DNA of 64,000 nt, from the NCBI RefSeq assembly GCF_001659605.2, contig NC_035170.2, positions 16,754,265 through 16,818,264 of the forward strand, given 5' to 3'. Below are positions 36,140-48,368 of this stretch, piece after piece; positions within the stretch are counted from its first letter, which is position 1, and every line of letters begins with the position of its first letter. A model generated the notes under the pieces. The model saw nothing but the letters and a program-made list of their open reading frames with translations, was not told the origin of the DNA and did no database searches. Origin of the DNA: Manihot esculenta (lineage: Eukaryota; Streptophyta; Magnoliopsida; Malpighiales; Euphorbiaceae). Both the position numbers and the translations under genes were made by a program.

Positions 36140-36480
36140 CTTGGAAATCAACAATCGTTTTTTTTTTAACAAGTACTTTTAAAGCCCTTAGAAGGGCAAC
36201 CCGGGGAAGAGATTTGAAAGACTCTATCCCTGACTCTAGACAATGTCCAATCCAAGAGATGCTTTAGCTATTTGGAATCCCTGACCCTAGACAGTACCCA
36301 AAGCCCTTTGCAATTGAAGTTGGAATCTCCTCCAAGACGCCATTTTCATCCATCGATCCTCTGCAATTTTCCAGGTTTGTTTGGTCGGAGATGGGTGAAT
36401 TGGGGATGGGAAAGGAATTCTGAATCTCCTGAAGTGGAAAATGGAAGCTGACACTTGTCCGTAAGGCAAACAAGGCAACG
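36140..36480 (-). other. Higher-GC island, possible retroposed transcript fragment
   Basis: On the minus strand this segment is less AT-rich than its surroundings and ends in an A run (complement of the T run at 36159-36168) after GGGCTTTAAAAGTACTTGTT. Two short overlapping frames exist but neither resembles a known protein. A 15-base motif, TCCCTGAC(C/T)CTAGACA, occurs twice about 60 bases apart. It could be a processed fragment of a transcript or part of an old gene. Confidence 0.3.
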
Positions 36481-36825
36481 TTCAGTCAGTAAGTAAACCA
36501 CACGTTATTATCATTATTATTTCAATATTTTTATTAAATTCTAGCTGCACGTAGATTGAATTGAAGGTTTCTTCTTCTTTAATCGTTTTGATAAAAAACA
36601 TTTTTTTTGAAATATAAAATGTTGTTTTTAGTAAAATGGAGAAATTATTTGCTTTGCATTGGAAATTAGATTAACATTAAAAAATAAAAAAAACATAAAT
36701 CACATACTTTATATTAAAATTAGAGATACTTTGATGACAATTATCCTTACGATTATAAAATTAAATTTATATTATTAAAATTTTAGTAGTTATATTTTAA
36801 TAGGAATTTTATGAGAAAATAATGG

Positions 36826-37460
36826 TGATACGAAGCGGTTAGTCTTAGATTTTACGGTAAATTTGAACCGGACCTAATTTTTATTACTGATGTCTAATGG
36901 AGATTTACGATAACTTTTTCGAAAAGGAAATTTCGAAATGCACGACTTTTAAAAGTGTGACGAGAGTCGCAGGCCTGTCACAAAGTTCGAGATAAAAATT
37001 TCTCTTGGTTGTCTGCCATGGACGAACTTCACTCTGATACCAATCTGATAAAGGACTGATTAGATTCTGTTAGGAGTTTTAACCAATATTATTTGATTAA
37101 GACAATATAAAGGAAATAATAGGCTAGAAGCTGAAAAATTTTATTGAAATTTTTCAAAAATTGAAAAGTGAGTTCGAAATAGTTAAGGAAAAACTATTTA
37201 TAATAGAAAAAAGCCTTAATATGCAAAATTATAAAAATATCCAAAAAAATAATTAAAATACAAAATTGACCCCTGAATGATGGAATTTTACCTCGAACTT
37301 TGTGACGAGGACTACAGCCTTCGTCACACCTTTGAAAGTCGTGCGTCTTGAAATTTTTTTTTTCGAAAAATTATCGTGGGTATTTATCGGACGTCGATAA
37401 TAAAAGTTAAATTTGATCCAAGTGTGCTCTAAAGTTAAGGCTAGTTGCTTCATATCATTA
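36826..37460. repeat. Large imperfect inverted repeat enclosing an LTR/PBS-like segment
   Basis: The left arm (about 36826-36998) is the imperfect reverse complement of the right arm (about 37283-37460). Both contain TGCACGACTTT/GCGCACGACTTT-like stretches, a GTGTGACGA block and CACAAAGTTCGAG. The 284-bp centre includes ACTCTGATACCA at 37031-37042, which on the minus strand is a tRNA-iMet PBS next to a CA terminus (37046), so an LTR-like end lies inside. It could be two retrotransposon pieces in inverted order or a foldback element with captured LTR sequence. Confidence 0.65.
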
Positions 37461-37960
37461 GGATTTTTTTTTATGTATTGATTTTTTTTTATGTATCGAA
37501 GAATTTTTTTTATTTTTCAATTATTAAAATTAACATCCATTAATAATGTGTAAAGACCAAATTATAGGAAGGTCCATAGAAATAAACCAAAGCAAAGGGC
37601 CAAAACTAAAAAGAAGAAAAATCAACTTAAACCTAAATTTTAAAATCTTAGACATGAAAAAAAATAAAAAACTCTTAAGAGTGAGATCTAGTTATAAATC
37701 AATTCACGGCTACTTGTCCACCAAAATCGTTGGCTACTCAAGAAATTAAAATACTAAGAAGCTTGTAAAAGGTTCCCAATAGTAGTCATATAGACTATAG
37801 AAAATAAATTGAATCTCTAGAGAAAAAAAAAACAACTTAAATAACCGGCAAATTTAAGGATGGAGAGATAGACGAGGTCTAGAGAATCACTTGCAACTAT
37901 AGATCTAAGGCTTCACATTATCGGAAGGAAAAATCCATCGTTCATAGTCCTCTTGTCAAG

Positions 37961-38048
37961 TATTCTCTGGGTTAGAAAAACTTGAAGCATATGGTTTCGA
38001 GAAGTATGCTCTGGGTTAGGAAAACTTGAAGCATATGGTTTCGAGTTG
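37961..38048. repeat. 44-bp tandem duplication
   Basis: The segment containing CTCTGGGTTAG and CTTGAAGCATATGGTTTCGAG occurs twice in direct succession (37961-38004 and 38005-38048) with a few differences. It lies in non-coding DNA. Confidence 0.85.
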
Positions 38049-38049
38049 T

Positions 38050-40080
38050 TGATGATATCTTACTGCTTCTAGATACTGATGAGCCTCTTCTTTCCTTAAA
38101 CAATGCATAGATCCTCCTCCTCAAAACTTACATGCAATGAACCATAAAGAAACATAACACAAAAAGAAAATAAAAGATATAAATCTGCCCAAATCTACTA
38201 AAACATCACTATAAAGCTCAAGATTTGGATATCAAAGCTACAGGCAAAAAACACCATATAAGGAAAATAAAAGTCCTTAATCAAAAAGCACAAATCTAGA
38301 ACAAAAAACAGACAATCACTATTTATAACTCTTATATAATAATTCAATCCAAACTGATTTAAATAATTTTTAAATTTATTTTTCACTTAAATTAAAATGA
38401 TTAAATCAAATTATTTAGTTGTTTTGAGCTACTTATTATAAATCTTTTAAATTCCTCTTTTGCATAAATCCTTTAAATTATCTTTTAAATTCCTTTTTTG
38501 CCTTAAATTCCTCAGTTCCATATTGTGAAATTTCACGTTAATAGGAAACAGACTAAATGATTTTTGACAAAGAAAAAATGGTTTTAAAAGTTATTTAAAT
38601 AAATTTATCAAGCTATCAAAGCTACCTGAATTTATCGATAACTTTATTGTTAATTTTTAATTTAGTCATGAGAATAGTACATTGCTCATTCATAATTAAT
38701 TTAACAAATAGACTTTGAGTGATAAATTTAACGGTCGATAAAATATTGGTAAGTTATGATGGGGTGTGCCTGATTTCTTGGTTAATCAGTTTTATTAGGG
38801 GCTAAAGTTTATGTATAGTATTTTTTAATAAGTTATTATTAGGTTTATGTATTTATCAATATTAATACTCAAACAAAACGTTTCAGTATTTTGTAGAAAC
38901 AAATTCTTTATATCAAATGAAATTTAATTAACTTGTTTTAGTTTTAATTAAAGAGATTCATTAATATAAATAATTAAAATTATATGTACTAAGTAATATA
39001 TAGTTAAAATTACTAGAAGTAAATAGCATAAATATTTAAGAGTATAACACTTTGACTAATGTTTTTGTTTATCTTAATAGAATAAAAAAATTAATTAAAT
39101 TAATTAAATGATTAAAAAATATGAACTAAATAAACACAAAAAAAATTGAAAATAATTCACTTTTTTTTCATTATTAACTCTAGCACAAAAAAAAGAAACA
39201 CTTTCTCACAATACAAGCTAAATGTTTTTAGTATATGACAACATACATGTTTAAGAAAAAAGTATTTCCCATTTCAAAAAAAAAACAGAAAAAGAAAAAA
39301 GTATTTATTTATTTATCTCTTTTAAGACTAACAAAACTATATATCGGCTCCAAAGGAAAAACAAAAAGTTTAATCATAATAAATTAAATAGATTTTTCTT
39401 TTTGTAGTTCAGGCAATAAGAAACGGCGCCGGATTATGCTTTTGGATTGAGCGCCATGTGACTTGTAGTGGGAAAAATGGTTGGCGGTTCGTTATCAGAG
39501 CAGAGAATTTGCAGCCTCCATTGAAAAGCATTTCAGCCTTCAAACGCATAAGGTCAATTATATCATACTTCATACTTCTCTTTACATTTAATTAATTTCT
39601 CTGTTGCATGCATTCTATTCATTTTTAATATAATATGGCATTCACAATTACTTTTTACCATGCATAATGAATAGAAATATATTAAGAAATTAATAAATAA
39701 ATTATCATCTATAACTTATTATTTGATATGGATGAAAATAAAAATAAATTTACTTTTATAAGAATATCGAAAATATATTTCATGAATATAAATGTTTAAA
39801 AATTATCACAATTTATTAATGATATTGTGTTACTATTTATTAATAAAATATTATTTTAACATAAAATTAAAATATAAACTCTGAAATAAATTATAAATGG
39901 TAAAGTGGAAAATGATGGAGATAATTTTTTTTTACTTTTTTCTTAAGTAGTGTTAAAAAAATAATTAATAACAAGAATAACAATAGCTAATGATAATGTG
40001 TAATATTAATTACTTTAAAGTAAGCAAAAAAATGATATTGAAAATTCACAACTGCTTCATTTACGCTGGATGAACAGATC
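38050..40080. other. AT-rich intergenic DNA
   Basis: No coding region recognised. A short GC-richer patch at about 39420-39550 (contains GGCGCCGGATTATG and ends before a GT-rich junction) could be an exon or leader, but no product can be assigned. Confidence 0.5.
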
Positions 40081-40268
40081 ATAGTGCTTTTTTTCTTGGA
40101 AAACTTTAAGAAACTGCTTTTATTTTTCCTATACTTATATATTTTCTTTTCTCTTATATGTTCCAAACAGAAAGGCAAATTAAAAAAAAAAAAAAAAAGG
40201 AAAAACATAATCAGTAGATTTTACTTAGAAATCAGATTAACGATTGTACAGTGGCTTCCATGGATCAT

Positions 40269-40466
40269 TCAGTGACCACGTCCACGATGGCTAGGGCCAG
40301 AGTAAGCTTGGCTTATACTGAAAATCTTCATCCATGCAGGAGTTTGCTCATCTTTTAGAGGCCTCGTAGCTTGAACTTGCATGGAGTCGTAAGACACGAG
40401 CAGAAAGAAGAATAAGAAGATGGAGAAGGCATTCAAACTCCAAAGAAGAGAATAGAGAGACCTCAT
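40269..40466 (-). CDS. PIP/PIPL-type secreted peptide hormone precursor
   Basis: Small protein of 65 aa. Residues 1-33 form a signal peptide with a hydrophobic core (FSIFLFFFLLVS, 14-25) and a plausible cleavage after VQA (31-33). After a short variable region it ends in SGPSHRGRGH (56-65), matching the C-terminal SGPS...GxGH motif of PAMP-induced secreted peptides and their relatives. In Arabidopsis, PIP1 is released from such a precursor, is proline-modified and is sensed by receptor kinase RLK7 to amplify immunity; PIPL members also act in root growth. Family precursors are usually about 70-110 aa, so this is short but complete, with ATG, one exon and stop TGA directly after the final His. 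Function here is inferred from the motif. Upstream TATA and W-box-like sites support it as a real gene. Confidence 0.85.
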   Translation of the reverse strand: MRSLYSLLWSLNAFSIFLFFFLLVSYDSMQVQATRPLKDEQTPAWMKIFSISQAYSGPSHRGRGH

Positions 40467-40605
40467 TGTCTCTTTCCTTTCCTGGTTTTTGGAGGAAGTA
40501 AAGACAACCCAATAATGCTCAGAAAAAGAGAGATGGAGGGTTTTTTATGCTGTTATTTGTAGCTAGCTACAGGTGTTTGTATGAATCCTGTGAGAGAATA
40601 TGCTG

Positions 40606-40615
40606 ATTTATATAA
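40606..40615 (-). promoter_or_regulatory. TATA box of the PIP-type gene
   Basis: The minus strand reads TTATATAAAT about 140 bases upstream of the start codon, which would give a transcript start near 40575 and a leader of roughly 100 bases. Distance and sequence suit a plant core promoter. Confidence 0.65.
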
Positions 40616-40625
40616 GCTGTGTGTG

Positions 40626-40733
40626 TTGACGCAGAGCAGCTTTGAGCGCTAAGGTGGAGAAATGCATGGGATTTTGAAGACGTAAAAGCCACAATTTGAC
40701 CGTTGAAATTAATGCTGCGGAGATTTCGTCAAA
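40626..40733. promoter_or_regulatory. Cluster of W-box-like motifs upstream of the PIP-type gene
   Basis: TTGACG at 40626-40631, TTGACC at 40696-40701 and, on the minus strand, TTGACG at 40733-40728. WRKY factors bind TTGAC(C/T); TTGACG also contains the TGACG core bound by TGA bZIP factors. Three sites in about 110 bases just above the TATA box would fit defence-inducible expression, which is typical of PIP genes. Regulation is inferred from sequence only. Confidence 0.5.
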
Positions 40734-42270
40734 ACACTAAATTATTCATTTTTCCAATCCTTCGGCCCATAAAAAAATTTATTATCTCCCTACCATGATA
40801 TTTGTCTTCAAAATTCATTCAATCGACTTAATAAAAATAATTAATAATCTTAATTTTAAAATAATTTATAATAATTTATTTAAAATTTTCTTTATATGAT
40901 CTTTTTTTTTCACATTAGCTTAAAAATTAATAGGATATATATATAAATAAAAATTAATATTATCTTAAAATTTTCAAAATAACAAATAATATAGAATAAA
41001 AAAATCTTTCTAAAACAATAATTATTATGGAATATATGGGGATAGTACAAAATATCATATATAAGCCCGATTTAATATAAAAATAATTTAATAATTATTA
41101 AATTAAATTCTTTTATTAAAGTAATTTAAACATAATTAATAAGCACGAATTTAAATGTAAATATTTAATTTAATAGTTATCAAACTCATTATCATATCAA
41201 CTCCTACTCTATACCCTTATAAAAAAAACTTAATCATTGAAAAATATAATTCAAGAAAATATAATAAATATATTTAAATTATAATATATTTTATTTATTA
41301 TTTTCTCTTATATTCTTTCAATGAAAATATATAATATAACTCTGGTTAAAAATTTATTCTTACAATACATGCATATTAAATATTAAATAAGTTGTTTATA
41401 ATTTAATACATATATTAATGGAAAAATAAAATAATTGATTATTTAGAATGAATCAAAAGTAAAATAATTATTAGTATTTATTTTTATTTTTTTGTCTTTT
41501 AGAACTCCAAAGCTTGATTACGCTTGCTAGTGTATTTGTGTTTCTTTTTCTTCACCACCTAATGAAATGGGAAATATATGTTTTGTCTCCTTCAACCACT
41601 CAACCTACCCCATTCCATATATATATATATATATATGATTATTTTCTAATTAAAATAATAATTACCAACTATTAAAATATTATTAAAATATAAAATAACA
41701 ATTGGCAATTTAGTGCGATTTCAACTGCTACTGAATTCAGATTCAGTTTTCGATTAAAAAAAAATCAATGAATTAACAACTGAATTTATTTATTATTTTA
41801 TTGATTAATGAACTTAATTTATTTTTATGATTTTTTAAAAAATAATTTTAACAATTATATATATTCAATTATAAAAAATAGATTAATTTTTACTCATAAT
41901 CACTAAATTTAAGTTATTATTTCATTATAATTACTAAATTTTAATTTCATTCAAAAAAATTATCAATATTTAAATAGATTTATAAAATAGTCGCTCGGAT
42001 AAATTTTCGATAAATTTTTTAACAAAACACATATATAGCATATTCTACGTGAATAAAAAAAATTTCTTTACTACGTCGGAGGATGTTAATCTCGACATAA
42101 TATAATACTTTTAACCCTTTTGCAATCTCTTTAATTTTGTTCATAACTGTACTCGCCGAGAATTTAGAGGTAAATAAACTCTGTTTTCTTCTTATTCTCA
42201 AATAGATTCAACAAATCAAACCCAGAAGATATGGAAAAAATAAATTTGAAAGCATTGAAGAACTTTGTGA
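40734..42270. other. AT-rich intergenic DNA with an AT microsatellite
   Basis: No coding sequence recognised. An (AT)n run lies at about 41617-41637. Confidence 0.6.
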
Positions 42271-42277
42271 AGAAATT

Positions 42278-42850
42278 TTAGTCATTATTGTCGATAATAA
42301 TTCGTTTTTCTCCTTTGTTTAATCTAGATTTTGATGAGAAAATTTTAAGGAGAAAATGAACCAAGAGCAAAGGTTCACAGCTCACAGAAGCAATAAAGTG
42401 CACTTTATTTAAAACAGTTCCGACCTCACCATCATCGACTTCCTCCATCTCCTTCGCTGTCATTGTAGCAGCTGCAATTGCATCTGCTCTTACCGACAAG
42501 TTGCTTCTGGCCACTTCATCGTCATCATCTTCAATTCCAACGGAAAACTTGATTATGGGTCCATAAGAGATGGTAGCAATGGGGCATAGGAAATCGAGAC
42601 CCTCGGTCGTCGAGAAGAGCACTCTATCGTCTGTCGATGTATGGTTCACAACTTTCCTCGAATTAAAGCATGGACTTTCTCCTCTGCCTCCTTCGCCATC
42701 ATTGCAACTACAGTTGCATTTGCTCTTTTTTGCATCCACCCTTGTGAAAGTCCAGATAGATTATACCGAAATAATAATACTTGCGAGGATCCCGGCAACG
42801 AGCCTTCTCCCTAGGATGAGCACATGGACATTCCGTCTAGTCATGTGACC
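42278..42850 (-). other. Unassigned open region with internal duplication
   Basis: A 153-codon minus-strand frame (42739 to 42278) has an acidic patch (EDDDDEVA) and no similarity I recognise. On the plus strand, 42447-42490 and 42689-42729 are diverged copies of one sequence (CTCCTTCGC..TCATTG...CAATTGCAT/GTTGCAT), about 240 bases apart. The region is less AT-rich than its surroundings. It may be a decayed gene or a repeat; I would not call it a gene. Confidence 0.25.
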
Positions 42851-45800
42851 TTTCACGTACACATCGGCAAGTATCATTTTAAATTGAATTATAAATTTAT
42901 TTTGATATAAATTGAATTATAAATTTTAAAATAAAAAATTGATAAAATTAAAAGTTTTTTTTAAAATTTTCCCTTTAATTTTTATTACTATTATTTTTAG
43001 ATTTATGTTCCTTTAGTTAGATGAACAAGAATAAATTTGACATAATAATAATTTTCCATATTCAAACATCTTTTTTTCTATACATTGAAATAAATAAAAT
43101 AAAAATCATGTAGTCTCTAAAATAAGAAGTTGTTGATAAAGCTATAGCATTACAGTAAACCAACAAGAATTAATTAAAGGCTGCTCTTTGTTGGGTAGTC
43201 AAAGTTTCCAAGTTTGGTACCTGTTTTAATTATAGAGATTGGATTACGACTTATCACTTTTGCCATTAATTATATTCATAAATTCAATTTAGATAATATT
43301 ATTTTTTAAACAATATTCATCTAAATATATATATATTTTTTTAATATTTCAAGTCTATGGACTTGCTTTACTGAAAAGTTGTTCATTTATCAAAATTTTT
43401 CCAGGATGGCTGCCACCATGAGATTGAAATTTCCCTTTTCCTTTTGATTAAGCCATTAAATGATTGAAAGTGCTAAAAAATTAAATTTAATTGTATAAAA
43501 ATTCAATAAATAGGACTTAAAATGATTATATTTATAGAAAAAAACATATAACACACATAATTAAGAATAAAATCAATTAAAATTATTTATTTACGTTATT
43601 AAATGTAGATGACTAAATAATTCAATATGGAGATACGATAAATTAATTGTAATGAAAAAGTGAAAAAAACAAATAAAATTTACAAAAACACGATAACATA
43701 AAAAAATTCATAAATTTGAACATCAACATTAATTAATTTAAAAAAAATTATTTTTTTTTATTTTTAAAATATAGCATAATTAATAAATTTATCTTTTTAT
43801 TTTTAGAATTTAATATTTTAATTTCTTACATTTAATTTTATTAAAATTAGTAATCCTTTTATAAAAAATGCTACTAGTGAATAAAAATTAATGAAAGGAG
43901 AAATAATCGATCTACCCTTCTATCTTCTTTTCTTTTTTTAATTTCCAATACATTCACCCACTATGTTTATTTTTACACCATATACCATTGAAAGATAAAA
44001 AAAAAAAAGTCCATTCATCTATTAAAATAATTGAACTCTCAAATTCAATCTCGAGAAATAAATAAAAATTTTAACAAATTTAAAATTTAAATTCAATGAT
44101 CTAATAAAAATTAAAATAGATAAAATTTAAATTATTAAAAATTAAAAAATTAAAAGTGACAAAAAAATCATTGTTTCCATCGCCTACCATCGCGTTCCTC
44201 GCTGCTCATCATAGACCACTGCTTGCATCAGGCATTGCTCCCATTGCATGTACCTCGTCGTCGCTTGCTGCTTTCTTTATTGTTGGTCGATCCATCATCT
44301 GTCACTTATGCCGCTCCACCATTCATATTGTTCTTGCCTATCGCTCGCATCGCCTGCTACTCACGTTGTGTGCTCGATCGCTCACCATTCGTTGACGCTC
44401 CTACATCTCCTCCTTAATTGCTGCAACAATTGAGATTCAACATTTGTCAGGGTACTTGATTAGGGTAGAAGTAATTTTTGTGATGGGAAGAAAATAAAAG
44501 AAATTTAGAGATTAAAGGGTACAAGTAATTTTTATTATTAATAAGGATTTCGATTATTGAATTAATAAAATTATTTGATGGAAGAATTTTATATTTTGAT
44601 CGATTAAAGTGTTGAATTTTAAAAATAAAGGAATAAATTTATTAATTATATTATATTTTAATTATGAAAAAATAAATAATAAAAATGTTAATTTGAAATT
44701 ATTGTTAGTATTTGAAATTCAGAATTTTACTAAGTGATTTTTTTTATTAATTTTTTTTAACATGGAAAAGCTTATTTTTAAAAAAATTAAAATTATCCAT
44801 ATTTATAAAAATGAATTATTCTTAAAGAAACAAGTTAAATAGAAAAAAAACTTTCTGCCAATATGTTTATTTATTGTTTAATTAAACGATTAAATATCTT
44901 TATCTTTTATATCTTCAATAGTTGTAATATTTTTTATAAAAATAATATTTATAATGATGATATGTTTTTAAAGTTAACGGTTTTTAATTTAATAATTATA
45001 TATATTGTAATTATTGGATATTAATCACTAATAATTGATGTGTAGCAATTGAATAAAACAAGGCATACCTTTTTCCTATTGTCTATTTTCATCTCCTTTG
45101 ACTTTATATTTTAAAAAAATATTATTTAAAGTTCTCTTAACCTAAAGAAAAACTAGCCAATATTGAAATTTTAGAATTCAACTAATTGACTATGAATTAA
45201 ACAGTTGAACAAAAGGTCCAGTCAGTAACAAGAACATGTGAGAATGAAATGGTAATATGGTATACAAGTTTTACTTCGCGTGACAAAAATTCAAGAAATT
45301 TATTTTTTACTCGAATCAAAATGAATCAAGTGTTTGAAAATATTTTGATTAAATCGAATTTGAATCGATAAATTTAAGAGTGTCATATTTTATATGTATT
45401 TGAAAAAAAAAAGAAATTCATCTCTCTAATAGATAAATTCAATAATATAATTTTCATTTAAAAAGATAAATTAAATTAACACAAAATACATAAATTTTTG
45501 AGAATTTTTAGATGAAAATCAAATGTAGATTTAGATTTTATGAAATAAGAATTGAATTTAGTTCATTAATATTAATCTGATAATGGAAAGCTACAAGTCA
45601 TTGGTCCGCAGTCCAAAGGGCAACAATTCAAATATAGTCAAGTTCAACAAATATACGTGCCCTTCAGATTATGGAAAATTTTAAAATAATGCCAGTTTGG
45701 AGATGGCTGTGAAAAAGTCAGCACCAATATTCAACAAAATTAAAAAAAAAAAAAAAAAATCAAATTCAGCTTGCTCTATATATATTTATCTATTGGAGGC

Positions 45801-46947
45801 TGCATGATTATATTTCAAACTCCCATTCAGAAAAATATATAAATTTTATCACATAAAAAAAACTTCATTTGCTTAATTTCCTTTTTTTTTTTTCCTTTTC
45901 TACTTTATTTTTTTTATAGGTAAAATGCAATATATCATTCTGATGAAGATAATGATACTAAATTCTGTAAAAATATAAGGGAAAGTAAAACCTTTATTAT
46001 TAAGGATATGGATAGTGATATGATTCATGTCTCGTCAAATTAAAAAAAAAATATCAAAATTCTATTGGTTCATGTATGATAACTTGAAAATGATTTGGTC
46101 CTATCTGTTATTTAGCATCTTGTTCATAAAAAGTTTCGTTCGAACAAGATGGATCGAGACATGATTACTTAGTCGTTGCTAACAGACTAATAATCAACAA
46201 AATTTCTATAATTATAGGGTTCATTAGCTGGTCTGGATTCAACCAATTATGGATCATTAACCTTATCTTCTTATATTATACAAACAACTAATAATAAATA
46301 TCCTAAGTACATTTTTTTTAAATTCAATAGTATTTACTATTCTCTAAAGGCTTATTGGCTAGAAAAGATCAAATTTTACGTTTAATTACAATTATAGGCA
46401 AAACTTTTAATTTTGAATAAGAAAGTCCTAACTTTTAAATTTATTGAAGTTATAGCCAATTTTTAAGATAATTTATTAAATTGAATAAAAAAATTTAAAA
46501 TTTTACGTTTAATTATGATTATAGCTACAACTATTAATATTGAATCTAAACTTTTTAACTTTTTTTTTTTAATTATAGTAACTCTAATTTTAAATTAATG
46601 TAAATCTCATGTCATCTGTTATTTATTTATCTTTTTAAATATTTAGATAAATATATATAACCAATTTCTTTAACTCTAATTAACCATATAATTTAAAAAT
46701 ACCTAACTCTTATTATTTCAATCTCTAATTTGAAATATCAAATCTCCATTAGAATGAATCTCTAAGTCTATCTAATTTTAAATTAGAGATTTCAAATTTT
46801 GAATTACGGATTAATAAAATAAAGCTTAAATGATTTTAAAGGCATATCGTTAAATAGATCATAAGAATTTTCCATTTTAAATGAATCTCTAAGTCTAACT
46901 AGTTTTAAATTATAAATTTTAAAATTTAAATTAAGGATTAATACAAT
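42851..46947. other. AT-rich intergenic DNA
   Basis: Mostly A/T runs and short dispersed homopolymers (for example an A run near 45745-45760). A GC-richer stretch at 44156-44420 has short overlapping open frames on one strand in different frames, none of them protein-like. Nothing else recognised. Confidence 0.6.
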
Positions 46948-47810
46948 TGATATTACATAACAACCGCCCAAAATAAGTCATAAGATATAACTATGAGATT
47001 TGGCCACGTAGCAAGGATCTGATAAGTAGGAAGTGCGGTCCTTCCCGAGAAAGGAAGATACAGACACCTTAACACCCAGATCATCATCAAAACTCGCCCT
47101 CTTCTTGGTGGGAAGAGTCTCGACGTCAAGTTACCCTTAACAAGCACCGCCCAACGTATCCCCATAATCACGGGGTTACCAATCTATTAGTTGGCAATAT
47201 GTCTTATCGAGCAGTCGGCCACATCATCGCCAGATTATTAGAAAATGCTATATTTATCTCCACTTTTTTACAGTATAAAGGAAAGGAATGAGAAAGGCAA
47301 AGATACGCTGTTCTCTGATAATATTCAAGTTCTAAACAATCCATTGCCTTCTCTCTATTTTTTCAAAGATTGACTTGAGTGTCGAAGTGACTGCCGTGAG
47401 CATCCACCGCCACCTCACCTTCTCTTCCTTGCAAGTCTAACCAATCACAATATAGCAACTTGCCGGCTACGTCATCAATCTAATATCTGCGACATCATTT
47501 AGTTTCGCTGCCGAAAAATCCATTGAATCTTCTCTATTCATTTCGATTACGACTGATTTCATATTCTTTTTCTCATTGTTTCTTCTGCCCCGGACAATGG
47601 GCAAAACACGCCCCCGATGGTCAATGAAGCGGATCTCAATAATTTCAATATGAGAAGATGCTCCAGTACATCCAAAAGTTGCAGGCTACTATTGGACAAT
47701 ACAAGACTCGGAAGGAGGCATCACACATGGCTCCCGAAAGAAGGGATGAAGCCTCTATAGACACCCCAAGGGCTTAGACAGAAGCAGTCAAAAGGTGGCC
47801 TAAAGGAAAG
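46948..47810 (+). mobile_element. Fragment of another LTR retrotransposon: LTR/leader and gag start (degraded)
   Basis: GC-richer than its flanks. It contains an LTR-like region with promoter-like GTATAAAGGAAAGG (about 47274) and CACCTCACCTTCTCTTCCTTGCAAG (47408-47432). A gag-like beginning follows near 47597-47790, in which NEADLNNFN and then, after a one-base loss near 47655, LQYIQKLQATIG can be read. It ends in a stop and then abuts another LTR at 47811. The lineage differs from A-E; a Ty3/gypsy gag of a non-autonomous or truncated copy is likely. Confidence 0.5.
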
Positions 47811-48368
47811 TGATGCGGAACCCTATGGCACAAGCCTCAAACCCACACACACAAGTAGATATGGAATCCAAAGATTTGATAAACCCACCTCCTATGGCAC
47901 CCAAAACTTAAAGAAGTTGAAACACCAATGATCGAAAGATTTAGATGACAATCTGACAAACGCCCCAATGAATAGTTGATAAGTTAGCCAAGATTCCTGG
48001 TGCAATTGATGAAAGCAAATCCTCAATCTCACTCAAAGCAATACACGCCAAAGGCATGAAAAGAATTCTAAAATTTTGATTAAAAGCTGCCTCTTACAAG
48101 TGTTTCTTATCCTTATATAGTAAGGAGAAAACAAATAAAACCCTAAGACACTTTACTTAGGCCTGGCCGAAACACATATAAGGCCTAAGCCCAATCATAC
48201 ATTAAAATAACACATCAAACACATAAGTATTAAAATATAAGCCCAAAACATATATAGCCCAACACTCTAAAACTTAAAAAGATAAAAATATGGCCAGAAT
48301 ACAAGCCCAAATAAAACTAAAATAAAACAAGTGTTTAAATAATAAAATATAGCAAGCCCATCATAACA
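47811..48368 (-). repeat. Probable LTR of a further retrotransposon (558 bp, minus strand)
   Basis: Begins TGATGCGGAACCC and ends CATCATAACA on plus. On the minus strand it holds a TATA-like CTATATAAGG (about 48123-48114) followed by a leader-like sequence. No matching target duplication was found (GAAAG versus AAGCT), and no PBS or polypurine tract adjoins, so the type (solo LTR or fragment) is unsettled. Confidence 0.4.

Noticed and set aside
42278..42739. 153-codon minus-strand frame as a possible gene
   Set aside because: Low-complexity acidic content, no recognisable domain, and the region contains a diverged internal duplication on the other strand; not enough for a gene call.
44156..44440. 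Plus-strand open frames with many Ser, Leu and Ile
   Set aside because: Three overlapping frames of the same stretch are open at once, typical of a CT-rich low-complexity sequence. No signal peptide or motif stands up.
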